The notes beneath the pieces are model-generated. The model was not told the origin of the DNA. It was given only the letters and a program-made list of their open reading frames with translations, and ran no database searches. A stretch of DNA of 42,243 bases from JAGTVB01 sp964624765 (GTDB lineage: Bacteria; Pseudomonadota; Gammaproteobacteria; HK1), in NCBI GenBank assembly GCA_964624765.1, contig CAZUZO010000007.1, positions 1 to 42,243 on the forward strand, in the 5' to 3' direction. The translations under genes were made by a program, and so were the position numbers. Shown piece by piece: positions 8,218 to 16,858 of the stretch; positions within the stretch are counted from its first letter, which is position 1; each line of letters starts with the position of its first letter.

Positions 8218-8280
8218 TGAGCCTTGCACCGGAGCGCACGATGCCGGTCAACAGACCGTTCAAGCTATCGAAGCCAAGCC

Positions 8281-9798
8281 TTGTCCCTAGCCATCGTCTA
8301 TAGTCGCGCGCAGCTCGGGCTCGATGCTCCGCTGGTTACCGTCGAAGTGCACATCACTGGCGGCTTGCCGGGACTCTCCATCGTGGGCTTGCCCGAGGCC
8401 GCCGTACGCGAGAGCAAGGATCGCGTGCGCAGCGCCCTCATCAATGCCGGCTTCAAGTTCCCCTCGCGACGTATCACCATCAACCTCGCTCCCGCCGATC
8501 TACCCAAGGAAGGTGGTCGGTTTGATCTCCCCATCGCACTCGGGATTCTGGTGGCCTCCAAGCAGCTCGCGGCACAACACCTTGGTGACTACGAGTTCCT
8601 CGGTGAGCTGGCGTTAACCGGCCATCTGCGTCCCATTCGCAGCACCCTGCCTGCCTCTCTTAGCGCCAGAGAGGCAGAGCATCTCCTGGTCTTGCCCCGA
8701 CCCAATGCCGATGAGGCGGCGCTGATTTCCAACAGCCGAATCTTACCAGCAACCCATCTGCTTGAGGTTTGCGCCCACCTCAACGGCAGCCAACCTCTAT
8801 CGATACACGCGGCCCCCGCCGCGCCCCAGCAGGCGCCGATCTATGAGGATCTCGCCGATGTCATGGGTCAATACCAAGCCCGCAGGGCGCTGGAAATCGC
8901 CGCCGCCGGCGGTCATAACCTGCTTTTCATCGGGCCACCCGGCACCGGCAAGAGCATGCTTGCAACCCGCTTACCTGGCATTCTCCCTCCCATGGAGGAA
9001 TGGGAAGCCCTAGAGTCGGCAGCCATCCAATCCGTCAGTGCCCAAGGATTCGATCTGCAGCAATGGAAACGGCGGCCCTTCCGCGCCCCACACCATACCG
9101 CCTCCGCGATCGCATTGGTGGGCGGCGGCAGCCATCCCCGCCCCGGAGAGATTTCGCTTGCCCACCGCGGGGTGCTGTTTCTCGATGAACTGCCCGAATT
9201 CGACCGGCGAGTACTGGAGGTACTGCGTCAGCCGTTAGAATCCGGCTGCATCACCGTCTCCCGGGCTGCCCACCAAGCGCAGTTCCCGGCACGCTTTCAG
9301 CTGGTCGCTGCGATGAATCCATGTCCCTGCGGCCATCTGGGGGATGGCACCGATCGCTGCCGATGTGCCCCCGAACGCATCCACCGTTACCGAGCTCGGG
9401 TGTCCGGTCCGTTGCTAGACCGCATCGATCTCCATATCGAAGTACCGACGATCCGCGGCCAGCTAGGCCGCAACAAGAACCGACGCGGCGAGACGAGCGA
9501 GCAGGTACGACACCGCGTGCATACGGCGCGCCAGCGCCAACTCCAGCGCCGCGGTAAGCCCAACAGCACGCTCACGGTGCCGGAGCTTGCCCAGGACTGC
9601 CCCCTACCTCCTGCAGCCGCTGCGTTACTGGAAGGAGCGGTGGAACGCCTTGGCCTCTCGGCTCGAGCCTGGCACCGTATACAGCGCGTAGCCCGCACCA
9701 TCGCCGATCTTGCGGGCAGCGAGCCCATCGAGATCGGCCACGTCAGCGAGGCGATCACCTATCGAATCCTGGATCGGGCCCCATCGTCCCCAGGCTAA
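8281..9798 (+). CDS. comM: ComM/YifB-family AAA+ ATPase (Mg-chelatase-like)
   Basis: ComM is a hexameric helicase that promotes branch migration when DNA taken up by transformation is integrated. Order of parts: an N-terminal Lon-S5-like domain (IVYSRAQLGLDAPLVTVEVH...), Walker A GPPGTGKS at about 218-225, Walker B LFLDELPEF, a cysteine cluster CPCG...RCRC, and a C-terminal Mg-chelatase domain. The length of 505 residues is typical of the family. No ATG is available. The conserved N-terminus SLAIVYSRA implies the TTG at 8281, although an in-frame TTG at 8224 would add 19 atypical residues. The Shine-Dalgarno is weak for both. An F2 remnant sits just upstream. Many naturally non-competent bacteria also carry this gene. 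Confidence 0.9.
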   Translation: MSLAIVYSRAQLGLDAPLVTVEVHITGGLPGLSIVGLPEAAVRESKDRVRSALINAGFKFPSRRITINLAPADLPKEGGRFDLPIALGILVASKQLAAQHLGDYEFLGELALTGHLRPIRSTLPASLSAREAEHLLVLPRPNADEAALISNSRILPATHLLEVCAHLNGSQPLSIHAAPAAPQQAPIYEDLADVMGQYQARRALEIAAAGGHNLLFIGPPGTGKSMLATRLPGILPPMEEWEALESAAIQSVSAQGFDLQQWKRRPFRAPHHTASAIALVGGGSHPRPGEISLAHRGVLFLDELPEFDRRVLEVLRQPLESGCITVSRAAHQAQFPARFQLVAAMNPCPCGHLGDGTDRCRCAPERIHRYRARVSGPLLDRIDLHIEVPTIRGQLGRNKNRRGETSEQVRHRVHTARQRQLQRRGKPNSTLTVPELAQDCPLPPAAAALLEGAVERLGLSARAWHRIQRVARTIADLAGSEPIEIGHVSEAITYRILDRAPSSPG

Positions 9799-9818
9799 GT
9801 CAACTTCCCGCGCCTTAG

Positions 9819-10898
9819 CTAACCCTGCCGAAGCAGGATCACCAAGTCACCGATGGCGGCACTGGCGCTCGCAAGGTAGGACGCCTTCACTAGCGAATGA
9901 TTGGCCAGCAGGCCATAGCCAGTACCGTTTAGTACGATAGGACTCCACATTCTGGCACTGGCGGCCTGCAGCTCACGGATAACCTGTTGGAACGAAACCT
10001 GGGCATTTTTACGCTTCAGCACGGACTCAAAGTCGATCGCCAGCGCCTCCAGGACATGCAGCAGTGCCCAAGTGTAGCCGCGAGCCTCGTAGAAAACATC
10101 GTCGATTTGCAGCCAGGGCGTTTGCACCACGCGTACCTCCGGGACCGGCGTTGACCGGGTCGCTAGAGGCTCTCCAGCCAGATCGAGGTCAAGACGCTCC
10201 CGGCCAATACTGGTGGCAAGCCGTTGGGTGAAACTACCGAGACGCTTGCGCGCTAAGTCCAGGTAGGTCGCTAAATTGTCCGCCCGGGCATAAAACTGTC
10301 CGTCATCGGCTTTCTCATCCGCTAACCGATCGAGGTACCGGTAAAGGGCCGCCAGCCCCTTCTTGTATTCGGACTCGGTGGCAGGCAGTATCCAGGATTC
10401 GGAGTCATAGTGAAACTGCGGGTCCACCACCACCAGATCCTTGTCCTCCACTGACTGGGTCTGGGATCGACTGAAGTCGTTGCGTAGCGCCCGGGCGATA
10501 TCCCGTACCTGAGTCAATACCCCAAATTCCCAGTTCGGCATGTTATCGAGATAGATCCCAGGGGGTGTGAGATCGTTACTCAAATAACCGCCGGGCTTGT
10601 GCAGAAGCACCTCGGCCACCCCGATCACCGTACCGGTAGTCGTGTAGCCGGTGACGAGCTTGCTCTCATCGCCTTCGGCTTTCTTCAGCGCATGTTCACG
10701 AACATCGAAGAAACCAGGGTCGAAAGACCAGTAAATACCCAGCAATATGACGATGACCGCGTAGGTGAGTAACGCTAGCCCGGCCGTCCACAGGACTCCC
10801 TTCTGCTTCCAGGTGCGCGGATCATAGAGGCGCACGACATGCTTGACTCCCGTTGCGGCTTTCTCAGCAACGAGCTTCGGCTGAACGTGAATATCCAT
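9819..10898 (-). CDS. DUF2333 family inner-membrane protein
   Basis: A 359-residue protein whose overall pattern matches DUF2333, a proteobacterial family of unknown function. A basic N-terminal tail (to about residue 35) leads into a single transmembrane helix, LWTAGLALLTYAVIVILLGIYW, roughly at 36-57. The rest is predicted to lie in the periplasm. It includes the segment PGGYLSNDLTPPGIYLDNMPNWEFG, a family hallmark, followed by helical segments. It is the last gene of the minus-strand block and lies about 110 bp after the zinc-ribbon gene, so it may be co-transcribed with the Hsp70 genes. No catalytic motif is visible. Confidence 0.8.
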   Translation of the reverse strand: MDIHVQPKLVAEKAATGVKHVVRLYDPRTWKQKGVLWTAGLALLTYAVIVILLGIYWSFDPGFFDVREHALKKAEGDESKLVTGYTTTGTVIGVAEVLLHKPGGYLSNDLTPPGIYLDNMPNWEFGVLTQVRDIARALRNDFSRSQTQSVEDKDLVVVDPQFHYDSESWILPATESEYKKGLAALYRYLDRLADEKADDGQFYARADNLATYLDLARKRLGSFTQRLATSIGRERLDLDLAGEPLATRSTPVPEVRVVQTPWLQIDDVFYEARGYTWALLHVLEALAIDFESVLKRKNAQVSFQQVIRELQAASARMWSPIVLNGTGYGLLANHSLVKASYLASASAAIGDLVILLRQG

Positions 10899-11006
10899 GG
10901 GTTTATCGGCTCACTCGTCGTTCCTAGCATAACGATGAAGCAACTCGGTTCGAATGAGTGCCCATCGGCGGTCGTGTAAAGACTCCTCCGAGCCTGCCAT
11001 AACGGC

Positions 11007-11312
11007 CTAGCCCGGCGCTCGCCAGGGGTTCTTCACAACCCGGAATCCTCCATAGGCTGCTTCCCAAAACGGAGAGGTATCGCGCAGGAAGCTGCCCAGC
11101 GTCAACGCCAACGGTCGACGTTGTTTCAGCAGCGCCTGGGTCGCCGCCGCCTTGGCACCGGTCACATCCCCCGCCGCTAACCGCCTAACGGCGACCCCTT
11201 CCCAAAACACGGCTTGCGCCTCTATGTGCAGCAGCTGAGTGAGTTCCATTCCGCAGCGATGGCACTGTTCGCTTCCCGTGTAGCGGGCGCGACAGTTCGG
11301 ACAGCGCTCCAT
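11007..11312 (-). CDS. Small zinc-ribbon protein of the Hsp70 operon
   Basis: A 101-residue protein that begins with a rubredoxin-like zinc ribbon: Cys4-x2-Cys7 and Cys17-x2-Cys20 within ERCPNCRARYTGSEQCHRCG. The remainder is helical, with an alanine-rich segment (AVRRLAAGDVTGAKAAATQALL) that resembles a single TPR-like helical hairpin. The ATG at 11312 overlaps the stop of the Hsp70 gene as TGATG, so translation is probably coupled and the two products made together. The zinc ribbon plus TPR-like hairpin suggests a client- or partner-binding role beside the chaperone. That is inference; no characterised homologue comes to mind. Confidence 0.75.
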   Translation of the reverse strand: MERCPNCRARYTGSEQCHRCGMELTQLLHIEAQAVFWEGVAVRRLAAGDVTGAKAAATQALLKQRRPLALTLGSFLRDTSPFWEAAYGGFRVVKNPWRAPG

Positions 11313-13096
11313 CAACTCTCCAGATAATAAAGGATATCCGCCAACGCCTCGACGCCCTTTTTCATGGCAGCGTTATCCCCGGCGTCCATCGCGTCCTTGA
11401 TGGATTCGATCAGATTAACCATGTCTTCCCGATCCTCAGGCGTGGCATCTTGTAGCATGCGCTCAGCCTTTTCCACCAGGGCACGTGCTTGCACCCGCGC
11501 ATGCTGGGTCTTCGCCTCATCACTCTCCTCGGCCTGCATGGTTTCAACCAGTTCTGCCTCCCCCTCGAACAGCGCGCCGATGCGCGCCCGGGCAGCCTCC
11601 ATTTCCGCTTGCGCGTAGCGCCTGAGGGCGTTGTCGATGGTGATTGCCTTCTCTAAGCCGGTCTTTTTTTCCCGCGCAGAGACATTCAGCACACCGTCCA
11701 AATCCAAGGACAACTGCATGACAATGGGATTACCGGCCGGCACCTTACTGAGACCCTCCACAAGAAACCGACCGATCAGCACATTACGCTGGGCATCCGG
11801 ATCTTCACCCTGATAAATCTTCACATCCACCGCCTTCTGATTGTCCAGCATGGTGTAAAACACTTCGCTCTTGGAGACTGGGATCGGGGTGTTCTTGTGA
11901 ATGATAGGAACGAAACGGTGCAGCGTGGGAACGCCATCGATCTCTCCCACAGCACTGGTACCGAATGTGTAGGGCGTGACATCCACCAACACCGCGGCAA
12001 CATCCTGCCCCCCCACCATCGCCCCCTGAATTGAGGCGCCCATCGCCACACACAAATCGGGATCCACTTCACCTCGGGGTTGGCGCTCGAATTCCCGTTC
12101 CAAACGCTGTTCGATAAGGGGCGTGCGAGTAGCCCCACCGACCAGCAAGATCTCGTCGATATCAGACACCGTCAGTTGGGCGCCCTTGAGGGCTATGTGC
12201 ACCGCTCCCAGAGTCTCTTGGATGTACGGTTCGATCATCGCCTCGTAATCTTCGCGACCCAGCTCCATGGACAGATTCACGGGGCGGCCATCCTGCTCCA
12301 GAAGGTATTCCTCCTCGATCATGGCAAAGGGTTGATCTGACAGAGCGATCTTGGCCGTCTCCGCCGCCCGACCGAGGCGGGCCATCGCTTGCCGCGAGGT
12401 TCTGGCATCCACCTGGTCCTTCTGTTGCAAGTGGCGCAACACATGATCGACGATCTTCTGGTCGAAATCGTCCCCGCCCAGATGGTTATTGCCGTGGCTC
12501 GCCAGCACCTCGACGACTTCGTCTTCGATGCGCACCACGGACACATCGAAAGTACCTCCCCCGAGGTCATATACCAGGATATGCTTGCGGCCATGGTGGG
12601 CCGCCTCATAAGAGAGTGCCGCTGCGGTGGGTTCATTGATGATACGGGCCACCTCGAGGCCCGCGATCTGCCCGGCCTCGCGCGTGGCCTGACGCTGGGC
12701 ATCATTGAAATAGGCAGGCACGGTGATCACCGCCCTGTGGATCGCCTCCCCCAGGTAATGCTCAGCGATGCCCTTGAGCCGCCTGAGGATGATGGCAGAG
12801 ATCTCCTGGGGCGTGTAGCGTTTGCCCCCCAGATCCACGGTCTCGTCGCTGCCCATCTTGCGCTTGATGGACCTGACGGTACGGTCGGGATACAGGTGGT
12901 ATTGGTTCTTGGCGGGCTCCCCTACGAGGATCGAGCCGTCGTCTCCGATCCCGACAAACGAGGGTAGGATTTTGCGCCCATGCTCGTCGGGGATGACCAC
13001 CGCCCGACCGTCTCGAAACACAGCCACTTCCGAGTTGGTCGTACCCAGATCGATTCCGATGATGCTCTCGCTCGTTCTTGTTCCAGCCTCGCTCAC
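11312..13096 (-). CDS. DnaK-like Hsp70 chaperone (non-canonical paralogue)
   Basis: An ATP-driven chaperone of the Hsp70 superfamily, 594 residues long and so shorter than DnaK (about 640). The ATPase domain is complete: IGIDLGTTNSEVAVF near residues 13-27, NEPTAAA at 154-160, DLGGGTFD at 177-184 and LLVGGATRTP at about 317. The linker VAAVLVDVTP (366-375) replaces the usual DVLLLDVTP. The substrate-binding beta-domain follows, then a helical lid ending in DILYYLES with no disordered tail. The start is GTG at 13096, preceded by GGAGGA and overlapping the stop of the grpE-like gene as GTGA. Its neighbours encode GrpE-like, J-like, TPR and zinc-ribbon proteins instead of standard dnaJ and grpE, so it is unlikely to be the housekeeping dnaK. 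Confidence 0.92.
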   Translation of the reverse strand: MSEAGTRTSESIIGIDLGTTNSEVAVFRDGRAVVIPDEHGRKILPSFVGIGDDGSILVGEPAKNQYHLYPDRTVRSIKRKMGSDETVDLGGKRYTPQEISAIILRRLKGIAEHYLGEAIHRAVITVPAYFNDAQRQATREAGQIAGLEVARIINEPTAAALSYEAAHHGRKHILVYDLGGGTFDVSVVRIEDEVVEVLASHGNNHLGGDDFDQKIVDHVLRHLQQKDQVDARTSRQAMARLGRAAETAKIALSDQPFAMIEEEYLLEQDGRPVNLSMELGREDYEAMIEPYIQETLGAVHIALKGAQLTVSDIDEILLVGGATRTPLIEQRLEREFERQPRGEVDPDLCVAMGASIQGAMVGGQDVAAVLVDVTPYTFGTSAVGEIDGVPTLHRFVPIIHKNTPIPVSKSEVFYTMLDNQKAVDVKIYQGEDPDAQRNVLIGRFLVEGLSKVPAGNPIVMQLSLDLDGVLNVSAREKKTGLEKAITIDNALRRYAQAEMEAARARIGALFEGEAELVETMQAEESDEAKTQHARVQARALVEKAERMLQDATPEDREDMVNLIESIKDAMDAGDNAAMKKGVEALADILYYLES

Positions 13097-13746
13097 GAAT
13101 CCTCCTCCCGCTTGTTCACCTTGACCTCCGCCACGCGCAGCAACTCGTTTTCCCAGAAAAAGCCCCGGCGCAGCTCACCGGTCACGATACCATTGGCCTG
13201 CTCGCGCCGGCACTCTACCTCGACCACGCGCATCGTATGGGGATCGAGCGGTTTGTCCACCACTTCCACTGGCCGAACCTGATACTCTCCCAAGATGCGG
13301 TCCAGACGCCGAAGCGTCATCTCCTGCCCTTGCCGTAAGGCATCGAGCCGCCGGCTCTGCTTGCGAAACGGGCGCATCAGAAAGGAGGAACGCTTAGGAG
13401 GCGCACTGAGCTCACGGCCAGCCTCCAAGCGGTCACGTAACTCCAATAGCTGCAGCAGCAGCGGCCGCAGCGTCGCCTGCCGCAGCCCCTTCTCCATTGC
13501 CTTGCGGCTTTCCAGTTCCCGATCCAGCGCCTGATGGCTCATTTGTAGTGTCTCAAACACCGACTTGAACTGGTCCAGGGCCTCCTTGACTTGGCGCGCC
13601 TCTCGCTTCACCTCGTTCTTTAGAGCTGCCAGCTCCGCGAACAGCGAAAAAGTATCATCCACCGGGACGGCTTCCGGCGCCTCACCTGCCTCCTCTAAGT
13701 AGGCACGAAACTGAGCTATCAGCGCTTCTGCTGCGCCTTCATCCAT
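13093..13746 (-). CDS. GrpE-like nucleotide exchange factor
   Basis: The 217-residue protein has the layout of GrpE: a long central coiled coil (about residues 40-110, rich in E, K, R, L and Q) and a small C-terminal beta domain. That domain carries the diagnostic pattern L-D-P-H-T-M-R-V-V-E-V-E and then A-N-G-I-V-T-G-E-L-R-R-G-F-F. GrpE exchanges ADP for ATP on Hsp70. The family's usual GYxxxxRVLRPAxVxV ending is altered to GFFWENELLRVAEVKV. The ATG at 13746 is preferred; an upstream TTG at 13779 would add 11 residues. The stop overlaps the Hsp70 start by four bases. It is divergent enough to be a dedicated partner of this Hsp70. Confidence 0.82.
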   Translation of the reverse strand: MDEGAAEALIAQFRAYLEEAGEAPEAVPVDDTFSLFAELAALKNEVKREARQVKEALDQFKSVFETLQMSHQALDRELESRKAMEKGLRQATLRPLLLQLLELRDRLEAGRELSAPPKRSSFLMRPFRKQSRRLDALRQGQEMTLRRLDRILGEYQVRPVEVVDKPLDPHTMRVVEVECRREQANGIVTGELRRGFFWENELLRVAEVKVNKREEDS

Positions 13747-13825
13747 ACCGATTCCATTCCTCCGAGTCTCAAGAAACAAAACTGAAAGCAGCCGTTTTCA
13801 TGTCACCTTGTGCCTCATCCACGTT

Positions 13826-13843
13826 TCTTACAGATCTTACAGA
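13826..13843. repeat. 9-bp tandem direct repeat upstream of the GrpE-like gene
   Basis: The nonamer tcttacaga occurs twice, back to back, in the 127-bp gap between the J-like and GrpE-like genes. This is the only sizeable gap in the otherwise overlapping part of the operon, so it could hold an internal promoter or operator. The sequence does not show which. Confidence 0.35.
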
Positions 13844-13873
13844 ACACCTGACCCGCGCGCGGGGGTGGGATGC

Positions 13874-14239
13874 TCAGATTTTACGAATAAACCTACCGCG
13901 CCCCCCGATAGCCGCCTTAGGTGGTGCCCGCTCCTCGCCTAGTATCTGAAGCGATTGAGCCAAAGCCCGTTGCAGCAGCTCCAAGCTAGGTCTCCCGCTC
14001 CCCTGCTCGGGAACCAGAGCTTCCAGCAGCTCCGCCGGCGAGGGTGGTTCGGCCTGGAAAAGCTGATAACGCAGGCGGTCGCGGCGGGTCTGGATAGACT
14101 CAAACGCCCTTCGGATGGTCTGGAAACGCTCTGGCGCCCGCTCCGGAGGATACTGCCGCACCTGTTTAAGATAGGCTTTCTTGATCTCCACGTCATCAGC
14201 GGTGTCCGGCACCCCCAGCACCTGAAATGGGTTCGTCAC
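13874..14239 (-). CDS. J-like protein with degenerate HPD motif (YPP)
   Basis: The first 60 or so residues have the helix pattern of a J domain: NPFQVLGVPDTADDVEIKKA, then YLKQVRQ, then FQTIRRAFESI. J proteins stimulate Hsp70 ATP hydrolysis through an invariant HPD tripeptide between helices II and III. Here that position reads Tyr30-Pro31-Pro32. The protein is therefore a J-like (type IV) member, and its ability to stimulate ATPase is doubtful. The GTG start overlaps the TPR gene stop as GTGA, with AGGAG upstream. The last 22 residues (from about LGEERAPP) and the stop codon are encoded by half of an F2 repeat at 13877-13942, so the natural C-terminus was rewritten by the insertion. It is 121 residues long with no other domain. 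Confidence 0.8.
   Translation of the reverse strand: MTNPFQVLGVPDTADDVEIKKAYLKQVRQYPPERAPERFQTIRRAFESIQTRRDRLRYQLFQAEPPSPAELLEALVPEQGSGRPSLELLQRALAQSLQILGEERAPPKAAIGGRGRFIRKI
13877..13945 (-). repeat. F2 half-element forming the 3' end of the J-like gene
   Basis: Read on the plus strand it contains CCCGATAGCCGC, GGTG and CGCTCCTCGCCTA in the same order and spacing as intact F2 copies. The outer end has decayed to GATTTTACGAATAAACC. The flanking triplet at 13874-13876 is TGA on the minus strand, equal to the F2 target triplet, and it serves as the stop codon. Confidence 0.7.
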
Positions 14240-16563
14240 GTCGATCTCCTCTTAGGCACAGGAAAAGACGGCAATTCGCCTTCTTCTTGCAGATGCTCGA
14301 CGATACGCTCGATGACATCACGGGGATCGTCGCTGTCAAGGAGGTCCATCAGTTCTGCGAACGCCTCCCTGACCTCCGGGGGCATAGGCGGCATGGTTCC
14401 TGGCAAAAACCTCGGAAGACCCAAGAACTCCTCGATGAGTGCCGCGGTCTCCCGGTCTTCCGCTTCCAACGCCGCCTTCAATGCAGACTGCAGTTGCAGC
14501 CTCTCAGCCAGGGTTAGCCGCGTCTCTCGGCCTTGCGCCCGTGCGTACACGCGATAGAAGACAAAGTTGGGAACCTGCCCGAAACGACGTATCGCCCCAT
14601 TGGCATACTCACCTAGCAAGCGATAGTGATCCGCTTTCTTCAGGGCAACCAGAATGGCACGCGACTCCTGTTCCGAAAAGACGAGTTCGACGGCTGCCTT
14701 CAAGGGTGCACCCAACCCATCGAGAAGCTGCGGGATCTCCTTGACGCCGTCATCGACGTAGCGGTGCAGCAACTCCGCCAAGGACACGATGTCTTTCGTG
14801 GTGGTCGGCACTCGCTTACCCTTGGTTCGCTCGTAGTGCTTGGTCAAGGTCCGCTGCCCGAGGCCAAGCCGACGACCATCTACCAGGAAACGAAACTGAG
14901 CTACCAACCCCCCACCCAGGGCTTGTAATCCCTCCTGCAATAAGGTTTCACCGGCCTGCTCGGTTCCTTGCACCAACGCGAGGAGTCCTTGATTGAGCTT
15001 CACGATACCATGCTGCTCGCCGTCACGCGCGTGCGGCTGTGCCAAGGCAAGCTCACGCTCGGCCAAAGCATATTTCCCTGCTTTCACCTGCTTGCGGGCG
15101 TGGGCCAGGTGACAAGAAATCAACAGGTTTCTAGCGTGCGGATTAATCGGATCCCGTTCCAGTAGCGTGCCGGCAAAGGCCGCCGCCTTCTTAAAGGCGC
15201 CGCGCCGGTAGGCCGCCATGCCCGCGACCATGAGTATCTCAGCGTCCTCCGGAAATTGGCGTACGGCCGACTCCGCCCATCGATCCTCCGCCGGCCGATC
15301 CTCGTCCTCGCGAGCGAGGGCCATGAGTTTGAGATAGGTTGGTTTATCCTGCGGGTCAAACTCGAGGCTGGCCGCCAACAGCTGTTGCACTGCTCGCTCC
15401 GACTCCTCCGAAAAGCCATACTCGGGTGACTGCACCGCCAACTCCGCCATGTGGCGAAGTATCAATGCCGCCTTGATGCTGTCCTCCTCGCTGGCGTGGT
15501 CCGTTGCGAGCTGCTCTACGCAGCGACGCCAGTAAAGATTAGCGTGGGACGGATCGCGCCCGCGCTCTGCCTCCAACGCCTGAAGACGCTGGCGTTCAAA
15601 CGCCGACACGGCACCGCAGCGCCTTTCGAAGGTAGTCAGACTCTCGGGCGTATGTGGCAGTAGCTGCAGACAAAATCGGCGCAAGCGGGATGGTTCGATG
15701 TGCGTGCTTATACTAAGGGCGAACCGCAACAACGCCTTGGCATCGCCGAGCCCTGGACCCGATAACCTTCGCACCAGATCAATTTGCGCCTTTTGCCAGC
15801 CCTTCAAAGTTAAAACGAGCTCCCGTTCTGCCTCCTGCAGGTCAGCCAATGCAGCCAACAGGTTGTCACCCTTTAGGGATGCGCAGCGGATGGCTTGGAC
15901 AAAGGGTGTAAAGGGAGAGTCCGCCGGCACGCGTTCGAACTGTGCGAATGCCGCCTGCGGCGCTGCCCCCAAGCTCGCCATCCCTTGCAGGATCGATCGC
16001 AAATCTCGATACGGGGAGCGAAACGGAATGGTTTTGAGACGATCCTTCATGCTTGCGTCATCGCCGCGACAATAGGCAGCCATAGCCGCAAGCATGCTCG
16101 CACGGTGCTGCACAAGTGGAACGTTGTCGGGTAAACCTTCGGCATCCTCGAGCTGGCCAGACACCAACAGACCGGCCAGCCGAGAAGCCAACCGTTCTCC
16201 CGCGGGATCCTCTCGAAAGGCCCCATCCGCTTCGGCAAAAAACCTCAACGCCCTGCCAAGCCGACCGGCCTGCAACAACCAGTCGATGTAGCGTTCCAAA
16301 TGATGCTGCCCACACAGACCAGCCATATTTTCCCACAGCGCCGCCGCCTCCTTAGGCAAGCCCTTGCTGGCGAGCTGCTCGGCCCGACCCAAATAGGCCT
16401 CGGCCAGAGCTTCCCGCCACTCTGATCGCTGCTCTTGTTTCAAGAGTTTCTTGTAACACTCGATTGCCTCCCGCCACCGAGCACCGCGCAGATGGGCTAT
16501 TGCCTCAGTCGCGAGGGTGTCGATGGGTTGCCGGGACGCCTGCAGCTTGCGTTTCTTGGCCAT
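14236..16563 (-). CDS. Large TPR-like helical-repeat protein of the Hsp70 operon
   Basis: A 775-residue protein, probably cytoplasmic since it has no signal peptide or membrane helix. Almost the whole length is predicted to be paired helices with the A-x-x-G/A-x-x-x-A spacing of tetratricopeptide repeats. The clearest are around residues 20-110 (HLRGARWREAIECYKKLLKQ, AYLGRAEQLASKGLPKEAAALW) and 445-540 (MAAYRRGAFKKAAAFAGTLLERDP). The last 80 residues are acidic and proline-rich. No enzyme motif is visible. It is the first gene of the tightly overlapping chaperone operon and its stop overlaps the J-like start. TPR proteins commonly dock Hsp70 tails or clients, so an adaptor or client-selecting role is plausible. 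The ATG at 16563 has only a weak ribosome binding site. Confidence 0.8.
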   Translation of the reverse strand: MAKKRKLQASRQPIDTLATEAIAHLRGARWREAIECYKKLLKQEQRSEWREALAEAYLGRAEQLASKGLPKEAAALWENMAGLCGQHHLERYIDWLLQAGRLGRALRFFAEADGAFREDPAGERLASRLAGLLVSGQLEDAEGLPDNVPLVQHRASMLAAMAAYCRGDDASMKDRLKTIPFRSPYRDLRSILQGMASLGAAPQAAFAQFERVPADSPFTPFVQAIRCASLKGDNLLAALADLQEAERELVLTLKGWQKAQIDLVRRLSGPGLGDAKALLRFALSISTHIEPSRLRRFCLQLLPHTPESLTTFERRCGAVSAFERQRLQALEAERGRDPSHANLYWRRCVEQLATDHASEEDSIKAALILRHMAELAVQSPEYGFSEESERAVQQLLAASLEFDPQDKPTYLKLMALAREDEDRPAEDRWAESAVRQFPEDAEILMVAGMAAYRRGAFKKAAAFAGTLLERDPINPHARNLLISCHLAHARKQVKAGKYALAERELALAQPHARDGEQHGIVKLNQGLLALVQGTEQAGETLLQEGLQALGGGLVAQFRFLVDGRRLGLGQRTLTKHYERTKGKRVPTTTKDIVSLAELLHRYVDDGVKEIPQLLDGLGAPLKAAVELVFSEQESRAILVALKKADHYRLLGEYANGAIRRFGQVPNFVFYRVYARAQGRETRLTLAERLQLQSALKAALEAEDRETAALIEEFLGLPRFLPGTMPPMPPEVREAFAELMDLLDSDDPRDVIERIVEHLQEEGELPSFPVPKRRST

Positions 16564-16625
16564 AGTGAATTTTCTCGTCAGCCACGGACAATCACGTCAT
16601 GATTGCATTGTGTCCTGTCCCAATA

Positions 16626-16858
16626 GCCATGTTAATGCCCCGTCGCCTGCCTGAGAGGTTTTTTCACAACCTCTGAGCGCGTTGCACAGCGGCTCAGAAT
16701 CCTCATGTACTCCCTTGTACACTGCGGTGGTTACTCGCCCCATCCTTGGGGCGAGCCCCTTCGGGGCCAGCTTAACGCTGTTCAAAATCGTTCCGGACGA
16801 TTTTGCCGCCACCGCGCGCCCGCGACTCCGGCGCTCGCGACATTCTTGAAACAGCTTC
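16626..16858 (+). mobile_element. F1 element carrying a nested F2 remnant
   Basis: The right half (16690-16858, ending AACAGCTTC and then TGA) matches the other F1 copies closely. The left terminus is decayed. Within it, at 16655-16673, lies GAGGTTTTTTCACAACCTC, a collapsed F2 end-pair flanked by TGA on both sides (16652-16654 and 16674-16676). Removing the remnant and one TGA restores the F1 sequence GCCTGA-GCGCGTTG seen in the copy at 4975-5201. Confidence 0.75.

Noticed and set aside
12389..12967. Frame of 192 codons opposite the Hsp70 gene
   Set aside because: Shadow of the conserved Hsp70 coding sequence.
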